Of a DNA stretch of 64,000 bases, positions 22,456 through 34,468 are shown piece after piece. This DNA is from Cryptomeria japonica (Eukaryota > Streptophyta > Pinopsida > Cupressales > Cupressaceae): the NCBI RefSeq assembly GCF_030272615.1, contig NC_081413.1, forward strand, positions 564,198,010-564,262,009, in the 5' to 3' direction. The stretch's first letter is position 1. Each line of letters starts with the position of its first letter. A program made the translations under genes and the position numbers. The notes below the pieces were generated by a model that saw only the letters and a program-made list of their open reading frames with translations, was not told the origin of the DNA and did not search any database.

Positions 22456-24630
22456 CTCCTCCTCCACCTTCCCCTCTGGATGGTCCTGCACCGCCTTCCC
22501 AAGGTGGCCTCATGGAGATCGATCTTCCTATTTGCTGGCTCTCTACCCTTTGGCTCCGTGTCCTGTGCAATCACACACTCTCGATGTACAATGCAACTTT
22601 CTCATCCGCTAGTACGACTCCATGATATATCCCTCTATAGTAGGCTGTATCTCGACCTGACCTATCTACTCTGCTTCTGTACTCTATATACTTACTGAAC
22701 ATCTATGGGAATCCTGTAGGCTCTAACAACCAACGAGCCGCATCTCTCTCTACCCTTAACCTCCCCACATCTACCACTGCCCTCTCCACCCTATCCTTGA
22801 GAGCTGCAAGCTCCTCATCCTACCTCATAGCTGAGTCATAGCCTCCCTAGTCCATGCCTAATCTAACATCTCCTCTGCATCATCTCTCTCCTGCCTCATG
22901 GAGTCTTCCTCTACTCGAGCTACCTCTAGGCTCACCACCAGGTCATCTGCCTCCCCCCTTAGCCATGCCACCTCCAACAGTAGGTTGTCTGCCCTATCTC
23001 TCTCCACCTGTACATCCTCCTCTGCCCTCTAGTACCTCTCCTTGGCGGCATCCAAACCCTGTAGCTCCTACTCTAGCCTCCTCGCCCTCTCTTGAGCACC
23101 ATCCCTCTCCTAGTCAACAATGTCATACTCCTCTTGTAGCACCCTCTCTTGTGCTGGCACCTGTGCCTGTACCTGTATCCCCTCATCCTATCCCTGCACA
23201 TCAGGGATGTCCATCGGATCCCCCCCACCATCCACTCCCCGTTCCTCTCCTGCAACCTGCCCAATATGTGCGGCTAGTATCTGGACCTATAATCGAACCT
23301 CCACTCTAGGTACCCACTACCTCCCCTACCCCTCCATTAAGCCTGTCCTCCACTCACCCCTCCTCTCCTCTATCGTTAACCTCCATCCCCTCCCTTGCTG
23401 CTGATGCTTTATCTGCAAGACCATCCTTGTCTCCCCCTACAACCTCATCAACTGATGGTCGTAGCTCATCCTTCTCTAGTACTCTAATAAAGAGTCTCAC
23501 TAGTAGGTGAGCCTCCCACTAGCACCTATAAGCTCCAGTCATACCTGGATACTCTTCTGCTCCCCTCAGCTCATCCCATACCCTGGTGGCTGCACCCTCC
23601 CAGCTCACACGCACCTCTAAAGGGCCAATAACCTTCCCCCATATCTTGACCTCTCAGGTAATCCTTGGATACAACTACTCATGACCCACTATATCCTACA
23701 CATCACCAAACTATCTCACCACTTGGTGTGGCACATAATGCTCTATAGCATACACAGTCTTGCCAAACAACCACATCTTTGACTGCGCCTAGTGTAGTTG
23801 CCAATCTTCTCTCCATCTCTCACAATCCAAAAAATGGCATCCATGTGAAGACCATGAGCTCATCAAAGATCCTCCTCCAAAACCACGTCGCTCCAACCTT
23901 AGTATAGTGAAGGAGTCCCCTATATCGGTCCACATATGGGAATCGCCGCCACCTCTCCTGCACTCCTATCGGTCGCGTGACCTCAATGTGATCCCACACC
24001 CATATATGTAAGAGAGTCACTCTTGTAGATAGGCTCCAGTACTCTTGGTATAAACACAAGCGCATGTTGTGATACAACTATCCTAACATCGCCACACCCC
24101 ATGCATACTCTACATAGTCGTACACTTGCTCCATCCCACTGAGAAACCATATCCACCCAGATCAGGAAGCACACATCCACTGATTAGGCCACAAATGAAA
24201 AGCACCAGACATGAAATATGCCTAATTTGCATCGCCTGCTCGAGATGCATCTGTGCTCTGTCCATCGACAGTCTCTCGTACTCACATACCTGATACATAT
24301 AGTACTCCATTGCGTCCAATAGATACTTAAGGATGACTCCATGGATGAGGATCTTCAATATCCTCTAGATGTCAAGCAAGGTGATAGAAGCCTTCCTTGT
24401 AGGTAGATGAAATGTACAGGTTCTATAGTCCCACCTCTACTAATGTTGTCATCATGGCCGTATGCACACTGATCCTCGACCATATATTGACGAAGCCCAA
24501 TCCCACCACACTCAATATCTCCCTCTTATCTTCCCTCAGCTGCCTGTATAACCTCATGGTGGTAGGCCAATGCTCCCATGATGTGAGCGGTCCTAGAATC
24601 TCCTACACTCAACCAATCCGATTCACTAGC
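22456..24630 (-). pseudogene. Plant mobile domain protein, antisense ORF of element C
   Basis: Minus-strand homologue of the PMD ORF of B, more decayed. Reading from 24630, LREDKREILSVVGLGFVNIW and MMTTLVE align with the N-terminus of the B copy. After a frameshift near 24440, TCTFHLPTRKASITLLDI matches its TCAFHL...TVTLEDV segment, and at 24077-23820 VTLLHIWVWDHIEVTRPI matches VTLLQVWAYEHMSVTRPI. Downstream the coiled-coil and Pro-rich parts are visible only as fragments with many TAG stops. The C-terminal end is cut by the insertion of D. Same antisense placement relative to a polypurine tract and LTR as in B. Confidence 0.7.
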
Positions 24631-25470
24631 CCTCATATTCTATCCTAATCCTCTATAATTCTATCCAATTCTAGCCTATACCCTACTTCTGGGGCATCAA
24701 TGTGCCCCTTTGACCCTTTCAAATCCCTCTTCCCTTTCCCATTTTCCATCCCTTTGCTCCCTTGGTTGACACGCTAATCTATCCAGTGCCCATGTTGAAA
24801 TCATGGCACATGTGCCACACCACATGCCTTCACCCCCCTTGACCAAATCAATCCTTCCCTTGCGTTGATCAACGCAAGCACACACGTTGATCACATGCAC
24901 CCGCGTTGATACCCTACTGCTGCCCTAACCCTGTGCGCGCCCATGCTACTCGCCAGCACGCACGCTGACCCAAGGTCAGAGGCATTGAAGCAACAATCAA
25001 TGCCTCCACCATGCTATCTTTTTGAGCCCTAATTCTACCCTAAAATTTGCCCTAATCTACTAAATCACCAAGTAGACTCAAGGTACGTACTGGTGGGCCA
25101 TAGTGGGCTGGTATCTCATGTCATCAGACTCTCTCGTCGTGGTTATCATGCATAGGAATGTGGTCCATCTCTTTGTGCTCTCTATTCTCCAATGGGTGTG
25201 TATGACAATAACCCTTCCTTGGACCTCGTGTGTCTTATATAGGGCCCCTCGTGGGCTTGTTTCCTCACCCTTCCCCCCATCCTCACATTTTCTTTTTCTT
25301 TTTATCTCATTTTCTTCCTTTTCCCGTCATTTTCTTATTTTTTCAAGAATTTTCCAAAAATTCTTAAAATTTCTGAAAAATTCTCGAGGGGGCATATACC
25401 ATCCGCGTCTTTACACTGGGGCATCCTTTTCTGTCTTTTACCCACCGCCAATTTTGCCGCTATGTAAAAC
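24631..25470 (+). other. Non-coding 3' region of element C
   Basis: No gene seen. Short CACGTTGATCA-type phrases recur around 24845-24910. The region corresponds to the repeat region between PMD and polypurine tract in B but does not share its hairpin repeats. Confidence 0.4.
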
Positions 25471-26705
25471 AGGGGCAAATGTAGATGCTTAAATTAATTA
25501 CCTTTTAATTAATTTAACCTTACTACATAATTAATTTATTTAATTAGGTTAGCCTTTATTCTTCTCAGTATTAATTAAATTAAATCTAATTAATCATGTC
25601 ACTATAGTCTAGATAATTGATTTATTTAATAAATCAATTATTCCGTAGTCTTCTAAAGTTATCTAATTAATTATTTCTTCTAAAATCCCCTTAGTTAATT
25701 AATCTAAATTAATTAGCTAAATCAAGTGATTCCTACAAATTACTTTCCCTAATCCCTCATTAGCCTAATTAATTCTTCTATAACCTCTCATAATCATGCT
25801 TAACATTATTCTTCAATTTTAAATTCTTCCACTCATTCTCTCTCCTCTTGTCAAATCCTCCTACAAATCCTACTTGTCTCCTAATTCTCCATTATCTCAC
25901 CTAATCATCCTCTTAATCATTTTCTACTGGCTGATCCCCATGATTAGCCATGAAGTCAACCCATGGCCATTTATGGCTAAATTCCCTTGTCCCCTCCTCA
26001 CCTTCCACCTTAAATGCTCCCTTTTTGGGTGAATGTGGGACATTCAAAATCTCGTATTCTCTTATGTCTCTCATCTTCCCAAGGAATTTTAAATTTCTTT
26101 TCTTATCTCATTCCCCCATGCATCTCGTTATTTGAGAATTTTTAATTCCCTTATCCATCCCCCAGGAAGTTTTAATTCTTTTTTGTTTTCCCAATGTACT
26201 TGGGGATCTCTTCCCCATATGCATTGTGGAGTGTGGAGATAAGAAATGCCTTTATGACAAATCTCTTGGTCTCCACACCTTGTCATATCATTGTCCCCTC
26301 AATCCATGTGTTTCATCTCCATCAATCCTAGCCCTCCATTCTCTTTCAATCTTGGCCATCCATTTCTTCCCCCTCAAATCTATAAATTGGGGTCTCCTCC
26401 CCTTCATTTCCCATCTCCAACTCGTGCAATCTCATGCTGGTAGTTTGTTTCTAGAATCCATAGCCCAAAGCATCCATACTATAGGCAAGTAACCTCTTAG
26501 CATCCATGGCATCCATATTCACCATTCGAGCACCCATATCCATCAATACATTCATTACCCCTTTGTTGTGCATTTGGAGAGCAAACCACATCAACACAAG
26601 GAGCCAATCCAATCAACTTGAAGAGACGCACATCTTCTACTTCACCAAAGGCTCAAACTAAAGGAGAAGACAAGAATTTAAGGCATCATGGTTGTGTTTA
26701 TTTGA
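25471..26705 (+). repeat. Polypurine tract and 3' LTR of element C
   Basis: AGGGGCAAA at 25471-25479 precedes an LTR starting TGTAGATGCTTAAATTAATT at 25480. The U3-like part is full of AATTAATT blocks; a TATA-like box, TCTATAAATTGGGG, lies at about 26379-26392. The end is set at about 26705 (TTGAGCA) because gag of element E begins just after. The resulting ~1226 bp is close to the 1241 bp of solo LTR F, which has the same style. Confidence 0.55.
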
Positions 26706-27560
26706 GCATTTTGAATGTTTTATGATTTATCCCACTAACCATTAGGCTTGAGTTTTTGCTCATCTTCAGATTGTTTGATATTATTATGAGCTTGTTTGCA
26801 ACCAATTTCTTAAATGTTGTCTCAATTGGCTTTCCCATTGGAGTGTATATTCTTGGAGGTCTTATCAGCCTTTGAGCATTCACTTGATTATTGGAATTAG
26901 ATGAACCTGCATCGGGGAAAGTTAACTTTGGTTTTACCACATTTGCATCTACTATACCATCATTAAATGTTTTTTTTTTTTGTTCCAAAAGTGGGGTTTG
27001 TATTTCCCATTTGAATCATCCTTATCGTCTTTGAATAATTTAATGGTACCTTGCTCAATAAGAACTTTATCAACTGCCAATCCTTTTTCAATGAGGTATT
27101 TAAAGTAGACAAATGAGCTTTTCTTAGTTTATATCCAATATCCTTATTGGCATTTTGAGTGATCGTTTCAACCATTTGTTTTTCTGGAATATCACAAGAG
27201 CAATGACTAGCCAAACTTCTCCGTTGTTGTAAGAATGATGCAAAGGACTCTCCATTTTTTTGTTTGGTGTTACACAAAGTGGTCACTGATACATCTGTTT
27301 CAATATTGCATGAGAAGTGTTCTATAAAAGCTTCTGCTAGTTCACCTCATGACTTGATCCTCGGTGGAAGTTATAAAAACCATTCCATGGCTTGTCCACC
27401 TAAGATTTATGGACATAATCTCATCAAATAGGATTCCTCTCTTCCCACTTCTATGAATGCCATGAAAAAATCTCTAATGTGTGCCTTGGGATCTCCCTTT
27501 CCTCTATACTTGTCTCATGTCATGGGAGCTTTATGGTGAGTATCTTGGGGGGAAAACCAA
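26706..27560 (-). pseudogene. gag core of element E
   Basis: From about 27520 leftward the frame reads DPKAHIRDFFMAFIEVGRE, then GGQAMEWF and GELAEAFIEHFSCNIETD, and at 27286-26963 TLCNTKQKNGESFASFLQQ and RSLASHCSCDIPEKQMVE. These are retrotransposon-gag (capsid) landmarks of plant gypsy elements. Several stops (TAA, TAG, TGA) and a frameshift after about 27000 break it. The zinc knuckle is missing because the element is truncated. The region 27560-28190 upstream holds only fragments of the gag N-terminus. Confidence 0.75.
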
Positions 27561-28189
27561 TTATCCCCTTGCACTGAAGCTATCGCGAGGTTCAAACAAA
27601 AATAAGGGTGGGACACTAATATAAGGTGTTTAGTGGGGTAACTTTAGTGGTTCTTGGTGTCTATAATGCGGTGGTGACTCACTTAAGAGCCTATCCTAGT
27701 CCTCATAAGAGGATTTTCATACATCTCACACAAGTGTGGATACTGAGGGAACCTGTCGGATAACCCAGCTTCACCAAGTTATCATGGATTTCACCTAATG
27801 CATTAATTTATATAGTGGGCTGAAGAAGTACCACTTGGGTTGTGGCCTTATGGGCTACTTAGGAGGCAAGCTCTTCTACCTAAAAAGAAGATAATAACAA
27901 TTTCTCTTACACTCAAGGTCCAATGAAAGGTGAGGGGAGAGGATACTTATGTTATCACCTTTAGGGTTCTAATCTAAACACAAAACATGCCAAAGACACA
28001 AGACACTTCAAACAAGTTAATAACCCCAAATGAAAATGATGTGAGCCTAATTAGACTAGGAATTTGAAAAGAAAGCACACACCTAGGTTAACTTTGCAAC
28101 AAAATTATTAGTAGTCTCAATAATCACCCCCACCTGCAAGCACACGTACTAGGTTAATTTTACGAAAATCCAAATTGAAATGTGAGAAA

Positions 28190-28739
28190 GGGGCCTTCAA
28201 GAATATAGTTTAGACAGTTGCACCACTAACGCAGACGTGGAAAAACACAATAGAGACACAATTTTGTCAGTCATAGTCATGGAAATATGAAGTACAGACA
28301 CATAATTATGACTCGCAGATGCAAAAAGATGAGAATTGAAATCCTGGAACTTGCAAAATCATATAAAGCACAAATGTGCCAAAATAGAACAAGATCATGA
28401 TTATAAATGTTAGATACACAATATAACATAGTGAATACATGAATTGATGTAACATAGACGTGAGAATCCTAGACATAGACATGAAAACAAAATTGCAGAA
28501 AAAAATACCATGAAATTAGAGACAAAAGGATACACAAATGCGGTAACAACATACGTAGATGTGGAAATAACATGCATAGATGTGATTCTGATAAACCTGC
28601 AAAATGGAAAATTGAATAGAAACACAGATGCAAGAAAAAGAGTCGCAGATGTGCTTTCACCTATAGCCATTGCCGATTTGACCTGCAACTTAACAAAAAA
28701 GACTAAAAGTGCAAAGATGATGTTAAAAACAAGGGACAA
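28190..28739 (-). repeat. Leader of element E with decayed GACGCG motifs
   Basis: Phrases such as CGCAGACGTGG, CACAGATGC, CGCAGATGTG and CATAGACATG recur through this stretch at the places where leader A has GACGCG. Most CG pairs have become TG or CA. Confidence 0.6.
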
Positions 28740-28762
28740 GAGTCCCACTAGGTGTGCCAAAA
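28740..28762 (-). promoter_or_regulatory. Primer-binding site of element E
   Basis: On the minus strand TGGCACACCTAGTGGGAC directly follows the LTR end. It is homologous to the PBS of A (TGGCATGCCCGGTGGGAC), with the CpG and neighbouring bases changed. Confidence 0.65.
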
Positions 28763-29545
28763 TGTATACGGTGAAATTTGGAAGATTAAACTATTGTAAA
28801 ACCAACAAAGATTGAACCACATCAAAACCCTAGTTCTATAATCAAGAATCCACCATACACGAATGAAGAACCTAAAACATGCAAATCACAACAAAAAAGA
28901 GAAAGATTATACCATTCACATGCTTGGTAGGGTTTGATCTCCATTGTTTCCTATCTTCATTGATCTTGTTTGATATGATTTCTCTCATATTTTATGTGTG
29001 CACAAGAGCTCAACAAAGAACGGATTGTGGTCGTGAAGTTTCTTGATCACATGAAGATTGATTGATCGCTGATTGCATAAAAGTCTTACGGTTATGAAAG
29101 GATGAATTAATCCCCTTATATAGAAGACACCTTAGAAATGGACATATAAGATTAAGAGGTGAAAGGATAAATAGTCGGCTAGGATTAAAGGGTAGGTAGA
29201 TGAAACAACAAAATAATAAGAGGGTAGTTAGGATAAATGAAAAGATAAATGACAAGTGTCATGGAGGGAAAAAACGAATGAATTAATTAAATAAATAAAG
29301 ATCTATTTAATTAATAGAGGAAGTGGGATCAATTAAATAAATTAAATATTTATTTAATTTAGGGAAAGGATAATTTAAATAAATAAAAATATTTATTTAA
29401 ATGGGGAAAGGCTTCTAGAAAAGACTTAGTGAATTAATTAAAAAAATTAAAAAATCTATTTAATTAATAGAGGGCTTAGGATAAAATAATTAAATAAATA
29501 AAATATTTATTTAATTAGGCTAGGACAATTTTAGGTGTCTAAACA
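28763..29545 (-). repeat. 5' LTR of element E (783 bp)
   Basis: On the minus strand it starts TGTTTAGACACCTAAAATTG and ends CACCGTATACA. It is collinear with LTR A (781 bp), including the series of AT palindromes at about 29285-29515. Confidence 0.8.
29114..29126 (-). promoter_or_regulatory. TATA box of LTR E
   Basis: CTTCTATATAAGG on the minus strand is a good TATA box in the middle of the LTR, as expected for the U3 promoter. In LTR A the same site reads CTATTTAAGG. Confidence 0.55.
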
Positions 29546-29599
29546 ATGAAATTTGAACATGTGAAAAGGTGGTCAGGAGAAAATGATACTACACTAAGA

Positions 29600-30930
29600 A
29601 ATGTTGTATATAATTTGGAAGAGATACTTGAATAGAAGTTTTATTTGCTCTAAATGTAGGTAAACATTGGATTGAAATAATTCAACACAAGATGCTCCAA
29701 TTACCTTGTAAATTGAAATACACAGGTGGAAAAATATGATCTAGACATGTCAACACACAAATTGAACACATTTCTTAGTATCTTAGTATAAGAAAGAATA
29801 TATAATTTGAATTAAAAAATACAATGTTTATTCTAAATCTTATCTAAACATTGGATCCAAATTATTTAATATCAGATTGCTTGAACCACCTAGTAGCTTT
29901 TTGAAAATAGCATAAGATGCTCAAACTACCTCATAAATCATATAAGCAAGGGTGTATATAATTTGATCCAGATATCTTTTGACAAATTAATTGAACTTCT
30001 ATTCTTACTATAAGGAAAAAAATATGATTGGGAGATGATATTTGAATATAATTTTTTTTTTCTAAATATAAATAAAAATTGGATCCAAATCATTCAAAAT
30101 AAGATACTTGAACTATCATCTTCCCCATTTATGAGGCCAAATGGGTTAATCTGTCTATAAGAGTTAGGAAGGATGCTAAATGGAGGCCTCCTGATGAGGG
30201 ATGAATAAAAATCAGCTTTGATGAGGTAGCTAGAGGTAACCTAGAATGGGATGGAATTGGATGTGTTATTAGAAACCATGAAGGAAGGATTTTAAAGATG
30301 GTGGGGAAGAAGGTGAGAAGAATAACCAACAAAAAAGTAGTGTTCCAAGAAAATCTCTTGGAGGTAAAGGTGGCTATGAAATAGGCTACAAAAAAACATA
30401 TGTGGAAAGAGACTTTCAACTTGTAGTTAACACAATTTGATAAGGCCAAATGCCAAATTGGAAGTTGGGCAAGTGACTAAGACAAATCAAGGAGATCATT
30501 AATTTGTTTGAGGATTTCGTTGTATCACACATTTATCTTGAGCAAAATGACATTATAGTTGACATAGCAAAAATGACAACTGATGTAACATCAGTGTAGG
30601 TGTCAAATCAATGGATCAAAATCTTGGTCTCATGCTTAAATCTGGTGGATAAGATGATAGACATTATGAAAGGAGGTGAGAAATTTAAAAAGGGCGTGTT
30701 AGTTTATCAAGCATTCATGATGCTTAGCCTACATATGAGCATATGGAGAACATCACTTTGTAACAAGTGCAGAAAAAGTGGGTAGAGTTGCACTAATCTA
30801 TAAAAAAAGAGATACTTAAACTACCTAGTAATTTAGAATAACAAAGAGTGCATAAAATTTCATTTAGATCTGTCATCAAACAAATTGAATGTATCTTTTT
30901 AGTATAAGGAAGAAATAGAATCTAAAATTA
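29600..30930. repeat. Low-copy degenerate repeat (~190-bp unit), interrupted
   Basis: At least four degraded copies of a unit share TTGAACCACCTAGTA, TTGATCCAGATAT, ACAAATTGAAC and TCTTAGTATAAGGAAG phrases (near 29690-29790, 29890-30010, 30100 and 30810-30900). One copy appears split by the RNase H fragment at 30150-30600. No known family recognised. Confidence 0.5.
30150..30600 (+). pseudogene. RNase H-like fragment (LINE/RVT_3 type)
   Basis: The plus strand reads WRPPDEG, a TGA, IKISFDEVARGNLEWDGIG and CVIRNHEGRIL, matching the start of the RNase H domain often found at the end of plant LINE ORF2 and in related degraded genes. The first catalytic Asp is in SFDE. Later parts (DKAKCQIGSWA, YLEQNDIIVDIAKM) fit the domain's end. 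Stops TGA, TAG, TAG and TAA break it. No reverse transcriptase lies next to it. Confidence 0.6.
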
Positions 30931-31139
30931 ATTTGATACAACCTTACCTTTCATATATTTGATTTAATGTATGTTTAAAATATAGATTTTTTAGAGCACA
31001 TCTGGTTTTTATTTATATCATTGGTTATGGGAGTGTACACAATAAATAATGTATTATATAAAAGTACAAATAATCTATGGCAAACAATTCACTAAAACTA
31101 ATGGTATATTCAAATTATTCAACTAAGTTATAATATTTT

Positions 31140-32380
31140 TGTATGCGAAAAATTGTGTTTTTTGATTGTACAGTTTACACTCAATATTAGGATGTTAAGA
31201 AGGAAGAAAACTAGATAAACAAAATAAAACCAATTAAACTGCAAACTCTAGATTATCCTTCAATCTGATAGTTCCCTGATATGATGTGTGCTTGCTAAAT
31301 GATAGATACTCAATTATGCCCCATGATAGTGAATGCAAGATGGATATTAGGCTAAAATGAGATGCAAGATGGATGTGAGATGCTTAATGGATGTGGAAAA
31401 TGGTGAGTGAAAAATTATGCATTATGAGGTTATCGAAATGAAAATGGATGAACAATTCTGCATTGTGAGAGTATGAAAATGAGAGTAGATGAACAATTCT
31501 GCATTATGAGAGTATGAAAATGAGAGTGAATCCAATAAGGAAGGAAAATGGGGGGTTTAAATAAGACAGAATGAGAGATGGAGAGGCATAAGAGGGGGAC
31601 AAGTGTCCTTGAGAAGGGCATGTGTCATGGATGCAAATGACATGTGTCCTTAAGAAGGACATATGTCATTAAAAGGAATGACATGTTTCCCTAAGGACAC
31701 ATGCTTATTTGGGAGTGAGTCACCCGAATAGGAAGGTTCTATTCTAAAAGAGATTACAAAATAGAGATATTTCCATGGTTTAGGATATTTGGGATATTTT
31801 CCCAAATTTTAGAAAATTTGGTTTCCCAAAAAATGAGGATATTTCCATGGCTAGGATATTTGGGAAGATTTTCCAAATTTTAGAGAATTTGGTTCCCCCA
31901 AAAATGAGGATATTACCATGGTTAGGATATTTGGGATATTTTCCAAAAATTTAGGAAATTTGAGATATTTTGGGAATGTGCACACATATGATGAGGGATA
32001 AGGGATAGGTTTGACTAAAACCTTGGTTAGTTAGGTGGGTTAGGCTAGATGAAGGGTTAGATAAGGATTAGAGTTAGGAGACATATGGGGAAATAGAATT
32101 AATTAATTATATGAGGGAATATTAGGAGGAAAGGACAAAAGTGAATTAAATAATCAAATCAAGCATTTTATTTATTTAATAGAAGAAAACGGTCAAATTT
32201 AATTAATTAAACGACTTATGATTTTCAAATAATTAATTAAAGGAGAACTATAGTGTAATTAATAAAATTAATTAGGTAGAAGGAGGGAACACTAATTAAA
32301 TAATGCGTAATATTTAATTAAAGACACGCTCAAGATAACCAAATTGAATTAACTAAAGTAATCAAATTTAGGTGTCTACA
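31140..32380 (-). repeat. Solo LTR F (1241 bp) with ATTTT target duplication
   Basis: On the minus strand it starts TGTAGACACCTAAATTTG and ends TTTTCGCATACA, with the same end style as LTRs A, E and C. It is flanked by ATTTT at 31135-31139 and 32381-32385. Neither PBS nor polypurine tract is next to it, so it is a solo LTR left by LTR-LTR recombination. Inside are a TATA-like TTATTTAAACC (about 31554-31564), a two- to three-copy ~48-bp tandem repeat (31430-31530) and a three-copy ~70-bp repeat with TAGGATATTTGGG (31775-31960). Confidence 0.7.
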
Positions 32381-32385
32381 ATTTT

Positions 32386-32892
32386 ATTTATGTAAAACAA
32401 CATTAAAAATTCTAAAATTGGTAGACACCAAAGCCCAAAATAGTATATTGTTTAAATAGTTTGAAATGCAAGTTTGATGTTGCATTGCATCTTTGTAATA
32501 TTCATCATAGGAAATCTCTTGTAATATTCTTGTGTGTTATATAAAATTCATTTACAATTTCTTCCATGCTTGGATTTTAAACTCTTGCACTTCATGTGTA
32601 TCCAAGCTCATTTCCTTTGCTTGTTAAATTAGTTCATGATAATTTGTTGAAATATTAGTTGCAAAATTTTGAATGGTAGTTTTAATAAATCTATGTATTG
32701 ATTAAGTGGGACTAAAGATGAATTAATTAAAACTAATGCATTTGTTATTTGTAATTTAGAATGACTATGCGAGATGTCAAAGGTTTCTATAAAATATAGT
32801 GTGTCATAATTTAAATGGAAGATATTCAACAAAATATTAAATATTGATATTATATACTTCATAATTAAAGTAAAATAATTTTAAGAAAAACC
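32386..32892. other. Anonymous AT-rich sequence
   Basis: No gene, repeat or element end could be supported here. Confidence 0.5.
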
Positions 32893-32901
32893 AACATTAA
32901 T

Positions 32902-34030
32902 ATACTAGCATAAAGGCTCACATGAATAACCCTAATAACCTTGTTTTACGTGATGGGCTTCTGCTCCTTATTTATGAGTACTACAAGTCTTTCCCTCCCA
33001 TCAAAATCAAAATATTAAATTTCCTATGCTTCTTCTAAGGAATTCATGGTTTCTAAGATGAGGGGTTAGACAACCTATTTTCAGAGGAGAATGGTTGGAG
33101 CATTGATGTTGATTCTGAACTTGAATATTTGGCCCAAGAGGGTAAACTTTGTAAAGTTGGGAAGAAGGTTGTCGAGAAGAAAAGGGTCTCCCCTGTCTTT
33201 GCTAGGAAGGAGGATTTTGACACTTGTATTCACAATGATTTTGCGAATTCTATGCCTAGTACTGATACAGAAGGAAGAACCCTTTCTCTTGGGACTTGAA
33301 TGTTGATTTGATTTGGACCATGAGAGCCCTAGTGATCTTTTGAGCATTACAAGGAATGCATCAATGGATAATTTTAGAATGAATAAGTTTTTCATGAAAT
33401 CAAGGATATCCACCTTAATTTGTGAGCCATCACTAACACTCAAGAGAAGAGAATTGAGGCTCCTTGGAATGAGAATGATGGAAGAAATATTGTTGCTTCT
33501 ATGTAGAAGCCATCAAAGATGGTGAAACTATGAAATTGGATTATGAGGGAAGAATTAATGGCCTATAATCTAAAATGAAGCATATCAATGACAATCTCAT
33601 CACTCTAGTTTCCTTCAGTCATAAGGTTATCGAGCATAGTGCGAACAACATAAAAACCATGACGGACATATTTGAGAAAATGCACCAAAACAATATCCAG
33701 ATGGTGGACATGGATGTTATTGACAAAGGAAGATAACTTCATGATGAGGAGAAGGGTCCTTACAAAAACACTCATGGTAATTTGAAGAGGGCTACTGATC
33801 AAATAGTCCAAGACATTCAAAATATCAATAAAATGGCTTTGAATATGTCCTAGCTTGAAGCTAAAGTTGTTGAGGCCTTAAAGAATCTTAATTAGTTCTC
33901 TAGTTGTTAGTTGGTCTCTTTTTGTTTTTTGTTGTTGGTTGGATGCCCTTTCTCAGTGTTTTTTATGATGGCAACATCTTGTAATTAGGGTTTTGGGTCC
34001 CTTCAAAACCTATTTGATCTTTAATAAAAA
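32902..34030 (+). mobile_element. Element M: non-autonomous insertion with LINE-type 3' tail
   Basis: It is flanked by AACATTAAT at 32893-32901 and 34031-34039. The 3' end, GGGTCCCTTCAAAACCTATT followed by a TAATAAAAAA tail, is nearly the same as that of LINE L at 60710-60750, so one LINE machinery probably moved both. The interior has a broken protein: about 33060-33290 reads DEGLDNLFSEENGWSIDVDS and onward (acidic), and later another frame reads RATDQIVQDIQNINKMALNM, coiled-coil in character. No RT or endonuclease is seen. Confidence 0.55.
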
Positions 34031-34039
34031 AACATTAAT

Positions 34040-34410
34040 GATTACAATCCAGAAGAATACATACATTCTTTTACCACACTATTAATTTCACAATTAAAAT
34101 AATTATAATACTTACCTTTGAAAATAATTATAATAATTCTTCACAATGTAAGATTTGCCTTTCAATTTATAAAATATATTAAAACACTAAATTAACAATA
34201 TAATAATTAAATAGACCATATAAAATATTTTTTATAAAAAAACTACATGCATAAACTAATAAGTGTCATACACTATATTACTCTAAAATGATTGGATGTA
34301 CAATTACTTAATATTATTAAATAATATCGCATTCATTATGTAGTTTAAAACTTGAAAATTATTCTAAATAAGCATTATCAAATTTAATATAAATTAGACA
34401 AATTTAGCGA

Positions 34411-34468
<58 letters not shown>

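Larger units (their letters stand above)
13154..26705 (+). mobile_element. Element C: second PMD-bearing gypsy element, split by element D
   Basis: Two pieces, 13154-14474 and 22454-26705, form the 3' half of an element with the same plan as B: a CATTTGCAT-rich spacer, antisense PMD ORF, polypurine tract and LTR starting TGTAGA. Its pol is not in the window; the simplest reading is that B inserted into C's spacer and that C's pol lies left of the window. The right boundary near 26705 is estimated from the CA at the end of the LTR-like stretch and could be off. Confidence 0.55.
26706..29545 (-). mobile_element. Element E: gypsy 5' half (LTR, PBS, leader, gag)
   Basis: A minus-strand relative of element A. 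From right to left: a 783-bp LTR, PBS, a leader with decayed CAGACG motifs, and gag that stops abruptly at the LTR of C. No pol is present. The whole protease-to-LTR part has been lost. Confidence 0.75.

Noticed and set aside
22307-23404. Plus-strand Pro-rich ORFs across 22,300-23,400
   Set aside because: Mirror frames of the decayed antisense PMD ORF of element C and of the end of LTR D; no domain seen.
34412-34465. (TA)n run as a regulatory or replication signal
   Set aside because: Plain dinucleotide microsatellite in anonymous AT-rich DNA with nothing else supporting a function.
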